Assembly (NCBI GenBank): GCA_001643675.2
Contig: LSRY02000007.1
Coordinates: 67,001 to 131,000 of the forward strand
Source of the DNA: Monocercomonoides exilis
Lineage: Eukaryota > Preaxostyla > Oxymonadida > Polymastigidae
Reading direction: 5' to 3'
Length of the DNA: 64,000 nucleotides
Shown here: positions 47,663 to 59,195 of the stretch, one piece after another
Layout of the letters: each line of letters starts with the position of its first letter
Numbering within the stretch: the stretch's first letter is position 1
The notes under the pieces: model-generated
The model's database searches: none
The model's input: only the letters and a program-made list of their open reading frames with translations
Told to the model about the DNA's origin: nothing
Translations under genes and position numbers: made by a program

Positions 47663-49704
47663 TTATGATTGCTTTTGCCAAGCATGATAACTCAGATGCT
47701 GAAACGATGAGAGGAGAGAAGGTACTGAATTGTATGCAGACACAGGCGGGAGGATAAATGGAGGATTGGAAGAAGGAGAAGATGACGAAGATGCAGCGGG
47801 TGGGGAAGACTTTATAAATTGTGAAGAAAAAGTAGAAGAAGAAGAAGATGATGATGATAAAGCTGGCTTTGAAGAGCCAACCAGCTCACCGAATGCAGGA
47901 GGCTTTGCAAACTGTCCCCAGGCAGGGGCAGAAGAAGTCGAGTATTTGATGCCATCAGAAGAGATGACAGTGGAGGAAGAGGAGGAAAAGGCGAAAGAGG
48001 CTGATGAGGAACTTGAAGAAAATGGATTTGTATTTGAAGGAAATGACTTGGATGCTCCAAAAGGATTAGAAGAAGAGCCGAAAGAGACAGTCGAAGCAAA
48101 AGGAGATGACATTCCAGTACTCAAATTAGAACATTTGTTATCTTCATTAGCTTCTTCATCTTCATCGTCCTCATTATCATTATCATCATCATCGCAATTG
48201 TCAGTTGACTGCTCCATTTCTTGTGGACTCTCTGCAGAATAGTCATTGCCGCCTTCTTCTTCTTCATCTTCTTCTTCATCTTCTTCATCTCCCATTTTGC
48301 GTGCTGATCTTGTTTGCCCAATTTTGTGTTTGACAGCTGCTTTTCTCTTTTTACAGCTTTTACTCGAAATTACTTTAGATTTGCTTGTTGATGGAGAAGA
48401 AGAGGAAGAAGAGGAAGAAGAAGACGAAGTGAATGAAGATGGCAACTCTCGTTCAATCTCTCTGAAATGTTGAATTCTTGCACCAGTTCGCGAATATTTG
48501 CCAGTCACCTTCAAAGAAAGATTTATGATAGGCAAGAGTTTTGAATCATTTTTTTAATAAAAAATAAAATAAAATAAAATAAATGGAAAAATATTTTTAT
48601 AAAAGGTAATGCAATTCCCAAAGATTATTTAAACATACTCCAACTCTAACTGAATCAGGAAGTCCATAAAATGCGTTTTGTTGAACTGTTCCATTAACTG
48701 TAAAAAACAACTAATTATAAGATTATAGTAGAATTCACATAAAGAAATAGTAAAACATAAATATTAAAAAAATGATAAAAACAGTTGAAAGTTTAAATTT
48801 CAAAATGGTTCATGAAATAAATTAAGCAATGATAACTTACACAAGCTATTTTCTAATTTGATTTATTCTATTTTCAATTTACTCTTCCAATATCGCTTAA
48901 AAAAGTTGTACTCAAATTGAACATACAAATCGATAATCCATATCTACTATGCAGCCAACTACATCATCAGAAGTAAACGAAAAATTTCCTGGTATCGTTT
49001 TTGAATGATAAGTATTTCCCCTATTAAATTATCGATTTAACAGATGTCGAAAACAAAATGGATATAAATAAATCGAAAAAACTCGAATTTATAAAGACAT
49101 ATAACAAACGATTGCGTATAATCAATCGAATCTTAATATATTTAAATATGTTAATAGTTAAATTAAATCTTGATAATCATAAAAAGCAAAATACATACCA
49201 TAATTAGTGCCAAGATTATAAAGGCTTCCATATTTACGAATAGAAGCGTTTGATACTCCGACGCCTGCGCGAAATAATTCGACATTAAAATTATTACAAT
49301 TATTTTTTTAAAAACTTTCAAACTTGTATCAAAAGTTGCATCAGCTGAAACAAAAAGAAAGTCGCTAGATTAAACAACACAAAATGAAAAGAATATAAGA
49401 TGCAAGTATATATCATATTCAATACCATTTCCAAAGACCCTAAATAATACACACGTTGAAAAATAAAATTATTCGTTGGAACAATAATTAACAATGATAC
49501 CTTTGTTAAAACTTTGTTAACAAATGCAACTGACACTGTTGGATTTGTCCAAACGCATTCCCTTCCGTTACATTTGGCACTTGTCGGACTAAGTGAAACA
49601 AAAGATATTTCCTCTGCCAAATGAATCATAAAGAAAGCAATTATAAATTTATTAAATTTAGATATATAACCATCATCGTCTTCAGCTACATATTTCCGCG
49701 GCAT
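47663..49704 (-). CDS. SPRY-domain protein with Ser-rich tail
   Basis: Many short exons assemble into a SPRY domain, a protein-interaction fold found for example in RanBPM and Ash2L. From ATG 49704: MPRKYVAEDDD, then EEISFVSLSPTSAKC and TNPTVSVAFVNK; GVSNASIRKYGSLYNLGTNY (about 49200-49260); NTYHSKTIPGNFSFTSDDV with VGCIVDMDYRF (about 48926-49019), which is the SPRY core; then VNGTVQQNAFYGLPDSVRV (about 48637-48700). The last exon (about 48508-47663) starts VTGKYSRTGARIQHF. It continues into more than 230 residues of Ser runs, an acidic stretch ([14 protein letters not shown]) and NPFG/FGSS/PAWGQF motifs that resemble nucleoporin-like FG repeats. The start is the first ATG before the domain and could lie further upstream. 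Confidence 0.72.
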
Positions 49705-49922
49705 GAAATTAATCACCGGTATCGAAATAGTGCCTGAAGATCTTTATTTATTGATCGAAATACCCCAAAATTTGTCAATAAGATCAAAGGTGTTGTGATT
49801 GTTAGACTTATAAAATTCGATAATTTTGAAATGATTTGCACATAAAATTATTGTTCACACAATAAAAGTTTCTTGAGACTATTAAAATTTCAACATGCTT
49901 GAAAATTTCACAAATACCTTCT

Positions 49923-50592
49923 TTAATCAGATGCTTGTCTTTTTGAGGCAGTGATATCAATCGGCTCATCTGAAGATTCTCCCGACTTTTTAGTTTCGCT
50001 TTCTGAAGCTTCCTTATCTTTTTTGGAATCTGTTGTTTCTGAAGTTGCAGTTTTCTTTGGTCTTCCTCTGCCTCTCTTTGAAGGTGAAGTTGGTGTTTTT
50101 GTCTTTGGTTTTGGTGTTTCGGATGCACCTGATGAAGTTGAATTTTTTGGAGGTCTGCCTCTCCCTCTCTTTGGAGTATTTGGGGTGGATTCAGAATCAG
50201 CTTTTTTTTCATCCTTCTCTTTATCTTTTTTTATTTCCTCAACAGTTTTTGTGTCATCATTCTTCTCTTCATTTTTGTCAGTTTCTTTTTCAGCTGTTTT
50301 TGCCTTTGGGGGCCTTCCACGCTTTTTTGGTGCAATATTATTATCTGCTGCAGGTTTTTCTGATTGCTTGTCTTTGGTATCTTTTTCTTTCTTTGGAGAT
50401 GTTTCATCGACTTCAATTGTTGCTTTAGCGTGTTAATGATAATATATAAGCGCCAGGATCACAATAAAAAAATTTAAATATTTTTGCGTTTTGTAAAGAT
50501 GTAAAAAGTTCTTAATCCGAAAAATAACAAAAACTACAGATACTAATTTCTTCTTTCTTGTCTTGCTTTTCTTGTTTTGTTTGATCAGACAT
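49923..50592 (-). CDS. AT-hook chromatin protein
   Basis: Two exons. Exon 1 from ATG 50592 encodes MSDQTKQEKQDKKEEI and splices at a GTATCT donor to an exon starting near 50433. The roughly 180-residue protein is almost entirely Lys, Glu, Ser, Thr and Pro, with three AT-hooks: KKRGRPPKAK, KRGRGRPPKN and KRGRGRPKKT, each with the GRP core that enters the minor groove of AT-rich DNA. It resembles HMGA-type architectural proteins. It stops at 49923. The second exon has no ATG of its own, so it is easily overlooked, and the antisense strand of it is an open frame. Confidence 0.85.
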
Positions 50593-51100
50593 TTTAATGA
50601 TTTTGCAAAAAAATGTTTTAAAACAATGTGATCGAACCCACATATATGTTTTCATTTAATTGTAAAATGGGCTACTTATGATTGGATCAACAAAAAGTGC
50701 ATTTTAACAAATAGATTTTGCCTTAAAATTTATATCTGACCTTGTGTATGCTTTTCATATTTTTATTATATGAAATATTATTATATTTTTCTGAAAATAT
50801 GTGATATTTGAATGTTTTTGGAAATTATTAAAAAGGATTTATTATTTATTAATATTTGAAATAATCAAAACAGCATTAAGCTATTCGTACTGCCTTTGTG
50901 CTACCTTACTTATTTATAAAAACCAAATGGTATTATTATTTTCATATGAAATAAAAAATATTTTTTATTGATTTTATATTAAGTTCAAACCAACAAGCTC
51001 ACGTTATTTTTCAAATGCATTAAAAGAGTTATTATCATGTTTTCCTCAAATTGCTAATGTGAAAATTAAGCCATCGTTCGTTATATTCTCTTTTTTCAAA
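50593..51100. other. Divergent intergenic region
   Basis: About 500 bases between the AT-hook gene and the CK2-like kinase. The true first exon of the kinase should lie here, but I cannot place it. Confidence 0.45.
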
Positions 51101-51103
51101 ATC

Positions 51104-54100
51104 CTATTTATCTATTCCATTCATTGCAAGGCCATGCTCTCGATATTTCTTAATAAAGAAAACAGGCCATGGAAAATATGGCGAAGTGTTTGAAGGAATT
51201 GATTCAATAAGTGGGCAAATTTGTGCTATCAAAGTTCTTCGTCCAATTGTTAAAGATAAACTCTTACGCGAACTTCGTGTTCTCAAAATATTAGATGGTG
51301 GGCCAAACATTGTAAAGATGTACGATATAACGCGAGATCCTGATTCCAGTCAACTTTCTTTAGTATTTGAGTTTGTTGATTCTCCTGGATTTAAATATCT
51401 TTACCCCATCCTAAAGGAGTATGAAATAAGATATTATATGTATCAAGTGTTGAAGGCGCTGAATTTTGCACATTCAAGGGGCATTATGCATCGAGACATC
51501 AAACCACAGAATATTATGATAAATCCAAGAACTCATGTTTGCTTTATTCTTTCAATACAACAGAAACTGCTTTTCATTGTAATATTTATCTAAATATTTA
51601 TAATCAACTTTTTCATAACAACTCATCATTTCCCCCTCTATTTCTTTTTGAATCCAGCAACTTCGATTGATTGATTGGGGTTTGGCTGAATTTTATTCTC
51701 CTCCACCAGGTTATTCACACATTGATTCAAATGAAAAAAGAGGTTGTGAAGAAGAAGAAAGAGAAGAAAATTCATTGAAACAAAATGATTACTCCGGAAA
51801 CGTCATTCAAGAGAACGATACAAAAAAGCACCAGCAATACAACCAGGAGTATTTATCGAGTCATGCAATACAGAATTCTTCGATCCAATCATCAAAGGCA
51901 TCTCTCATTCATTCTTCATTACAACAGCAGCAGCAAAACTGTTTAACAACGCCAATTCCATCTTCAACAGCACAACATTCATCATCTTCATCTTCATCAT
52001 CATCATCATCTTCTTCTTCTTCTTCTTCTTCTTCACCATCTCCTTTTCCTCTTCCTCCATTCAACACCCATGTTTGCTCTCTTCACTACAAACCACCAGA
52101 GATTCTGCTGGGAGATGGGTATTATGACTACTCACTCGACATCTGGAGCTTCGGATGCCTCGTTTTGGCCTTCTTCCTCAGAAGATTTCCTGCTTTCAAC
52201 GGAATCAGCGACAAAGACCAGCTGAATGTCATTGCGAGTGTGGTGGGCACGAAGAGGATTGCGGAGATGCTGCGAAGGAGGGGAAACGAGGAGGAGGCAA
52301 AAAGATGGATGAAGATGGAGGAGAAGAAGGAGAGGGGGTGGATGGAGATGTGGCTGGAGAAGAGGAGAGAGAAAGAGGTGCGAAGAGAAAAGATGGCCAT
52401 GAAAGAGGCAGAATACAAAGCAAAGAGGAAGGCTCCTTCAAAGAAGAGAAAAGGGAAGAAAAAGGAGGAAGAAGAAGGAGAAGAAGGAAAAGCAGTTGAA
52501 AGGGAAGAAACAAAAGATAATAAATTGGAAGAATACAAAAAGCAACAGAGAGGTAAAATGGGGAAATGCAAAAAGGAAAATGAAAAAGGAAACATTAACT
52601 CCAGTTTGTCTTATTCTGTTTCTTCGATTGAGCGCAAAGAAGTTAAAGTGAGAAATGAGAATATTTGCCTCAAAAACACACAAACACAACAGCAATCAGA
52701 TCAAACAGCGCTTTCTGGAAAACCAAACACAAATGATTCGAATTCTGCTGATGAATCTCCTCCTTCTTCGTTGGCAAGTGTGCCTTCTCCACAAACATCA
52801 GTACAAACATCCACAGAAGCAGATCAATCTATTCCTCTTCCTCTGACACACACAAACATTTCATGTGATGCCTCTCCATCCAAACAAATCCCCACATCCA
52901 ATTCATCTTCACCACACGTCCCATCCCTCTCCTCTTCCTCCTCCTCCTCCTCCTCCTCCTCCTCCACTTCATTCCCGTTGTATCTCAGTCCTTCTCCTGT
53001 CCTCTTCTCCCTCCTCTCCTCTTGCCTCTCTCCGCTTCCTGAAGAGCGCCCGTCTGCAAAGGAGCTGATGCAGCATCCGTTTTTTGCAGACATCCACGCA
53101 ATGGACAAGGAAGGGGTATCTTCAGGGAGAGTGCTGAAGAGAAGAAAGGTCAGAGTGAAAAGGAAAGTGAAGGTGCACAGAAAGAAAAACAAAGAGACAG
53201 AAGAAGAGAAGGTTATGAAAGAAAAGGAAGACAATGTAATTTTTAATGAAAAGAAGAACAGTGGAACGAAAGAGATGAATGGAGAAGAAGAAGAAGAAGA
53301 AGCATTGGAAATGGCGCAAAACGAGATTGACGAAAAAGACATCACAAACGACTTGTCATTGATGACTTATGACATTTCAACTGCATTTCAAAGTGACAGA
53401 GACAATGCTCCTTGCTTCAATCCTTTGGAAGCTCAAAACGAAGCAAAGAACAAAAGTGTGTGTGATTCTCTTTCGCCTTCTGTTTCGAATGAATTGTCAT
53501 ATGCATCAGCCTCAGCTTCAACACCAGCTGCATTTCAAATGTTAAATTCATCATCGTTTTCTTCTTCTTCTCCTTCTCCTTCTCCTTCTCCTCATCCTTC
53601 TTCTTCAATCGTTTCAGACTCTTCTTTTGCTTCATCTCAAAGAAAGTGTCTGAATCCTTCTGATGAAGAAGCAAAAGAGAAGGAATTATTCGAATTAGCA
53701 AAAGAAATTCTTTTGAGGAAGAAAGAAAGGGAAAAGGAGAAGTCTTGTCAAAATGTGAATGCTTTTAAAGGAACAATCAAAAGAGGAAGAAACAAACAAA
53801 AAGGGCTGTATGACAGTGATGATGAAGAAAGCGATGAAGAAGACGAAGAAGAAGAAACAAGCGAGACAGAAGAAGAATCAGATGACTATGAAATGTTTGC
53901 ATCGCTTCACACACGCAGACTCTTGTTGAAGAAGAGGCAGCACAACAAAGCAGACAAAAAGAAGTCAAAAACACCTTTTTCTAGGGGGAAATCAAAAAAG
54001 CAGGCAGAAAAAGCAGAAAGAGATGGGAAAAGGAATGTGAGTGGAAAGCAAGTGAATAAAAATGAGTGTGTTTCGTCGAAGCCATGTGAAGAATTTGAAG

Positions 54101-55062
54101 ACTACGTGGAAGTGATGAAGATGCCAACAGAGGGAAGAAAAATGACAGGAAAAGAAATCGAGAAAAAAGAGAAGGAAACCTTTGTCAAAGGGGAAAATGT
54201 GCACACGCAAAATGAAAATGCTTTAAGTTTTAAAAGGAAACAGGAAGAGAACAGAAAAGAAATAAAAACATCTGTTCAAAGAAAGAATGCGAATGATCCG
54301 TGTCCTCCTCCTTCGCGCAGAGCTTCCTTTGACAAAGTCTATTTCAATAGACAATCTGACCATTCTGCCGCTAAAGAAAAAGACAGTTCTGTTGATAAAT
54401 TGTTGTGTGTGTCAAGTCATTTGCCATTGCCTTCAGATGAAAATAACAAAGTAGATGATAAACTGACTGTGCTGTCTAATTCATCAGAAAGTTGTATGTT
54501 GAATGTCTTGAATGAAAATGTGAGTAAAATCACATGGAATGAAGGTGATGCGAAAGAAACTCAACAGAAGCGTGCAAAAGAGCAGAAAGGTGATAAAGAT
54601 GAGGAAAGTCAATTGTCAGATGGAAAAGAAGGCAACAACAAGGAAGAGCATGAGAGCGATGCTGAGGGTGATGTTGAGAGTGTGTTTGTGAGTGAATGGA
54701 CAACAGAAAGTGAAGACGATTCGAGCAGCTTTGATTACATCGACTGTGTTGAGCGGGGCATCATCCAGCCACTTGAATACAGGATGATCGGTGAAGAAGT
54801 CGAATTGTGGGCTAAAAGAGGTATATCATATGGACTCTCTTCAAATGAGGTGCTGATGAAGGAAGCAGATGTCAACGCTGCGATGAGAAGTGGAAAGAAA
54901 GGCAGGAAAGACATAAGAGAAGATATTGACAGAGACAAGCTGAGTGGGAAAGAGAGAAGGGAGGAGGAGACATTGAAGGAAGACACTGTTAGAAATGCAA
55001 CATTACTTGAAATTGTGCTGAATGACTGGAAGTGCGAAGAAAATGAAGAGGAAAAGGAATGA
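51104..55062 (+). CDS. CK2-alpha-like protein kinase with giant low-complexity insertions
   Basis: The kinase core follows casein kinase 2 alpha. After an AAG acceptor near 51110 it reads PCSRYFLIKKTGHGKYGEVFEGI (read from 51111), AIKVL, GGPNIVKMYDI, SLVFEFVDSPGFKYLYPIL, YEIRYYMYQVLKALNFAHS and the catalytic loop HRDIKPQN. A GTTTGC donor at 51537 and an acceptor at 51657 then join QLRLIDWGLAEFYSP, where DWG replaces DFG as in true CK2. The activation segment is interrupted by about 110 residues with a long Ser run before LHYKPPEILLG. DYSLDIWSFGCLVLAF follows, then about 270 charged and Ser-rich residues before the closing LPEERPSAKELMQHPFF (about 53035-53085). A further roughly 650 residues are Lys/Glu/Ser-rich. 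The N-terminal exon is not found, so the listed start is only the first confident coding sequence. Confidence 0.8.
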
Positions 55063-55721
55063 ACCGGTGTTCAAAAAAAATGTGGAAATCAGAAAAAATA
55101 TCAGAAGAGGGAAAAGAAAAAGAAAAAAAAGGAGGGGAAACTTCAAGTGCGTTGTTTATAACAAAGTCGAAGATGAAAATATACAAGTGACTAAACAGGA
55201 AGGGAAATGATTCTTAATCCCAGATTTTGATACAAAAATAGAACTTATTTGTCCCTTAATGAAAAGATGGAGTGGTTGCAGTTGTTGCTTGACGATGTTA
55301 TAATTAATAATAAAGCATTCCGAATGAATAACAAGTGAAGTATTTTTTGTGGGAAATTTATGTTTTAAAACGTTTTTCTTGTTTTATTACGTTATTTGTT
55401 GATAATTTTTTTTTGACGTTTTCCTTACAATCGAGTTCTTTTTTGTTGAGAACAATACGATGATGAAAGACTTCTTTTGACATTTAAACACTTAATGATG
55501 AAGCTAAGTTTTGCATTTTCGTTGTTATTTACAAGCAAATAGGATATATTAATAGAATAGTAATTTTTTTTTCTTTTAATTGTTTTTTGTCTTAACAAAA
55601 ACGACAATTGTTAATGAGTTTTCATTAATGTGTGCATTACTGAAAATGTCACGTTAAAGCATTGTCTCTATTACTCAATGTGATATTTTTCTTGATCCAT
55701 TTAGAGTCTTATCACAATAAT
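55063..55721. other. Intergenic DNA
   Basis: AT-rich spacer on the coding strand of both neighbours. A basic ORF at 55022-55210 overlaps the kinase end in another frame and is probably spurious. Confidence 0.5.
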
Positions 55722-56720
55722 ATGATCAAACCATTAGTATTTCGAATGGTTAATGTTTTAATTTCTTGCGCATTCTTAGCCATTTTTTCGTTATTTGTAT
55801 TTAAAGCAATGCGCTTTCTTACATCAAAAGTGTTACACGGTCAAAAAGATGGGGTAATAGAACACACGGAAACTTTTAGCAAAATACCATCTACTATTAT
55901 GTTTGTTTTATCTTCAACAGCAGCAAAACAAAATTTTTCTGATCAATTAAGCTTGATCACGCAAATAGTTATATCGTGCTATTCATATGGAGTTAAACAA
56001 TTATTTTTTTATGATATTCAAGGAGAATTTTATAAACATAGAGAAGAAATAAAAAATCAAATTGAAAATTTGAAAAATGAACATCATCGTTCACCAATTT
56101 ATGTTTCATGTTTGTCAGTGCGAGATACACTTGTTAGAAATGCAAAATCTTCTAGGATTTCATGTAGCCAGTTTTTAGAGTCAACTATCAACGCAATGAC
56201 GCCAACAATTTCAGAATCTGTTAATGTGCTTTCTCCTGGAATACCTACTGAAAACACTAACAAAATGGAAATTGATAAGTCAAATGTATCATTCGCTTCT
56301 TCAAATTCTCTCACAATGAGTTTTCCTCAAAAAGAAAACATTACATCAACTTTTGTAAACTCAGAAAGTCTTTCCGCATGCGACGGTATTCAGCCGCAAT
56401 GCAATTTACCTTGTTCTTCTGGGGAAGATTGTCGACAAAGTTGTATTGCTCTTTATCAGCCTGCTCAGTATCCAATGGCATCTGTTAATGTTATTTGCGT
56501 AATGGATGATAATTTTATACTTGGTGGATCTGTTGGAGAATTTATGAAGGCAAGTGAAATTTATTGGTGGCCCAGGAATGCGTCAATTCATAAAGAATAC
56601 TCAAAGCAATGTGGAATTATTGGTGTGAATGCTGTTTACAAAAATGATAATTTTATTCAAGAGGGAATAAAGGAAGTTATGGTTATGTATTCAAAATGTG
56701 AGCAGCGTGTCGGTAAGTAG
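55722..56720 (+). CDS. NUS1: NUS1/Nogo-B receptor-like subunit of cis-prenyltransferase
   Basis: 332 residues, single exon. NUS1 is the non-catalytic partner of dehydrodolichyl diphosphate synthase in the ER, needed for the dolichol carrier of N-glycosylation. Visible features in order: an N-terminal membrane segment (VLISCAFLAIFSLFVF); the cis-prenyltransferase-like core, GVKQLFFYDIQGEFYKHREE, matching the Nus1 strand with its YDxxG turn; a central Ser/Asn-rich, Cys-containing insert (about 56190-56460); FILGGSVGEFM and ASEIYWWPRNASI; and the C-terminus VMVMYSKCEQRVGK. That tail carries the R-x-G motif (RVG) that completes the partner's active site, at the very end as in the family. The catalytic Asp of true synthases is not expected here. 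The partner gene is not in the window. Confidence 0.8.
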   Translation: MIKPLVFRMVNVLISCAFLAIFSLFVFKAMRFLTSKVLHGQKDGVIEHTETFSKIPSTIMFVLSSTAAKQNFSDQLSLITQIVISCYSYGVKQLFFYDIQGEFYKHREEIKNQIENLKNEHHRSPIYVSCLSVRDTLVRNAKSSRISCSQFLESTINAMTPTISESVNVLSPGIPTENTNKMEIDKSNVSFASSNSLTMSFPQKENITSTFVNSESLSACDGIQPQCNLPCSSGEDCRQSCIALYQPAQYPMASVNVICVMDDNFILGGSVGEFMKASEIYWWPRNASIHKEYSKQCGIIGVNAVYKNDNFIQEGIKEVMVMYSKCEQRVGK

Positions 56721-57316
56721 TTGTGACATTTGCGTTGTTATTTTAATAGTTGGAGTTATTTTTTGTTGAAAACAGTTCTTTCACTCATTTTTATTCAAAT
56801 TTCAAATTATAAAAAAAAGAAACTTTATAAAAGCAATAGATTACTTCATTCTTTTGTTGTTATCTCGTGAAGGTCTTTCATTTTCCAAATTCTGCGTAAA
56901 TATTGTATCATAATTATTATTGTGTCTAATCATTCAACAATTAAAGACATTTCTTGAGAAAATAACTGCATAACTTTGTAATTATATTCAAAGAATTATT
57001 TTATGCACAGAAAAAGAAAGAAAAAGAGAAAAACATAAAGAAAAAATGAAGGAAAATATTCTATTTTAATTTAACATGAATATTCTTTCGAAATTAAACT
57101 AGTATTCCAATTAATTAACACTCACTTCAATAAGAAAAATATTTCTTTGAGATTTTAAACAATTTTTTACTCAAAAATATACGAAGTGAAAAATGATTTT
57201 TAAAAACAAAAATGACAAAATTTCATATTTTAATAAGTCACACATCTTGTCTGATGACGCGTTAAAAAGCAAAGTGCTGATTGAGTTATTTTTGTGACAA
57301 GCAATTGCCAAGAGCT
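56721..57316. other. Convergent intergenic DNA
   Basis: AT-rich spacer between NUS1 and the methyltransferase; no gene seen. Confidence 0.5.
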
Positions 57317-58813
57317 TCATGAACTCAACTCACTTGTGCTTGAGCTCAACCTGTCTGTGGCTTCACCTTCTTCATTTTTATAATCTGCAGAAAGGCTGTC
57401 ATTTGAAGATGAAAGAGCATTGTCGTGGGATGCCGACAAATCTTGCTCTCCGCCATTCTCAGAACTTTCCTCTCCCCCATTGTCCTCCGCAACCACAACA
57501 GGCGGGGGCTTCCTGCAAGAGTATAAAAAGTGTGACTGCCTATTTTTAATAGCAGATTCCGCAGCCACCCACGGAGCTGAAATTGATTGCTGATCTTTTT
57601 CTGGCTGGGAAACGCCTTCGGATGATGAAAGAGTTGATGTTTCTGAAGTGGTTGGTGTTGGATCAAGAGACGAAGAGGTCAATGAAGATGTTGCTGGGTT
57701 TGCCTGAGATGGATCGGATGACTCCTGTTCCTGAGCAATCTGAGGAGGCCCGCTTAAGGCAGGACGGGGAAGCGTGGAAACCGACAGCGTCCATGTACTA
57801 AGTGTGTTTCATTGCAAATGTTTTTAAAAGCAAAAATGGATAGAAGTAAAATACGAAAGTCAATGTTATCAAATAAATAAAAATAAAAATATAAATATAA
57901 ATAAAAATTTAAATGAAAAAATTTTTAGCAATACAAAAATTTTTGTTTGAGTTAATTTTAATAATGTGTACAGTAAAATCATTGAATTTTTGTTGTCAAT
58001 AAAAAGATGAAAAGAAAATAAATTTTAATTTTTCATACAATTCCTCAATTTGATAAAAATGTGAATGAATTTCTGGTTCTCGAAAAGAAACTGAAATAAA
58101 TGTTCCATTCATTTTTAAAATTCTGAGAAATATATAAATATAAAATTGTGATTCAAAATGCCAAAGTTATAAAAAATAATTCAGAAGTAACATATACACC
58201 TGTGAACTTCAGACAAAAATTTCATTGCTCTTGATTTATCTAATTGTCCGCATATCAAACAATCTAGTGTTCCTTTTTCGATAACAGCATCATATGATTC
58301 ACTGTCAATTGTTGTCATGTCCGTTGCATCCATCACCTGAACTATAACAGAAATATTCAATATTGATTTATAAATCTAAAAGCAAACAAGATATTCCAGA
58401 GGTCTGCGCATGGCGCCTCTGCATCATCTCTATACACGGTTGTGACCAATCGATGCAATCAATTGATTCATATCCAGCTTCAATCATATCATCAGGAAGT
58501 ACTAAAAGATTGAAAAAATATATTTAAACATATTGAAATTCAAATTGATACAAATTTTAATTGAAAAAATAACAAAATGAAGCAAACATGAAGTTCCACA
58601 TCCAACGTATAGCACCCTTGCGTCTTGAGGGATAAGTTCCTTTATTATTTGCCCAATAGTATCGAATGATTGATAAAATTCAAATGCCCTCTTGTCCGTT
58701 GAATACCGTTCATTCCTTTGATTGACAAATAATAACAATTAATGAGTCCAAGTAAAAAACGAAATTTTTTGTATAATTACATACCAGAAATCCAAACGAC
58801 CAAATCGAGACAT
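57317..58813 (-). CDS. METTL13/EEF1A-KMT-like class I methyltransferase
   Basis: SAM-dependent methyltransferase of the group that methylates eEF1A and related proteins. From ATG 58813, MSRFGRLDFW splices through GTATGT to NERYSTDKRAFEFYQSFDTI. The SAM-binding motif I is VLYVGCGTS. The next exons give LPDDMIEAGYESIDCIDWSQ (motif II acidic turn), VMDATDMTTIDSESYDAVIEKGTLDCL (motif post-I to IV), RAMKFLSEVHR and ILKMNGTFISVSF with PEIHSHFYQ. The final exon (about 57798-57317) begins WTLSVSTLPRP and has a Ser/Pro/Thr-rich insert of about 60 residues. The closing beta strand then reads SHFLYSCRKPP, as in the family's FLYVCRK end. An acidic and Ser-rich tail follows. The substrate is inferred only from family resemblance. 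Confidence 0.82.
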
Positions 58814-59195
58814 GTCTATTTCGAATTTTGGGCATTAATAAACTGAAAGTTCGTTTTCAGCTTAATAAAATAAGTAGTTACTTCAAAAACACATTTTATT
58901 GTTTCCATCATCGAAATAAAATTCTCATAAACGAATACAATTTGGAGTATTGTGAAAGGTTTTTTTATTTTGAAGTTTTAGCATTAATCTCCAAATTTTT
59001 CAAATAGAAAATGTTATTCCAAAAGAAAGAAATTGCTTCGTAAAAGATTCTATGTTGCAACAAATGAAATGTTCAAATACCTCTCTTTTCAAAAGAACAT
59101 AACGAACTGTTGAATCACTTCAATCATTTTTCAATCTGATCCTGAATTCTGACTCATCATTATTAATGTTACTTTGAATATTCGAAGGATAGCGT
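58814..59195. other. Intergenic DNA
   Basis: Spacer between two minus-strand genes; nothing seen. Confidence 0.45.

Noticed and set aside
49951-50436. 161-residue plus-strand ORF rich in Ser and Phe
   Set aside because: The opposite strand encodes three clear AT-hooks; the plus frame is its mirror.
55022-55210. Basic 62-residue ORF overlapping the end of the CK2-like kinase
   Set aside because: It overlaps the kinase's last 40 bases in another frame, has no splice support and is pure Lys/Arg composition.
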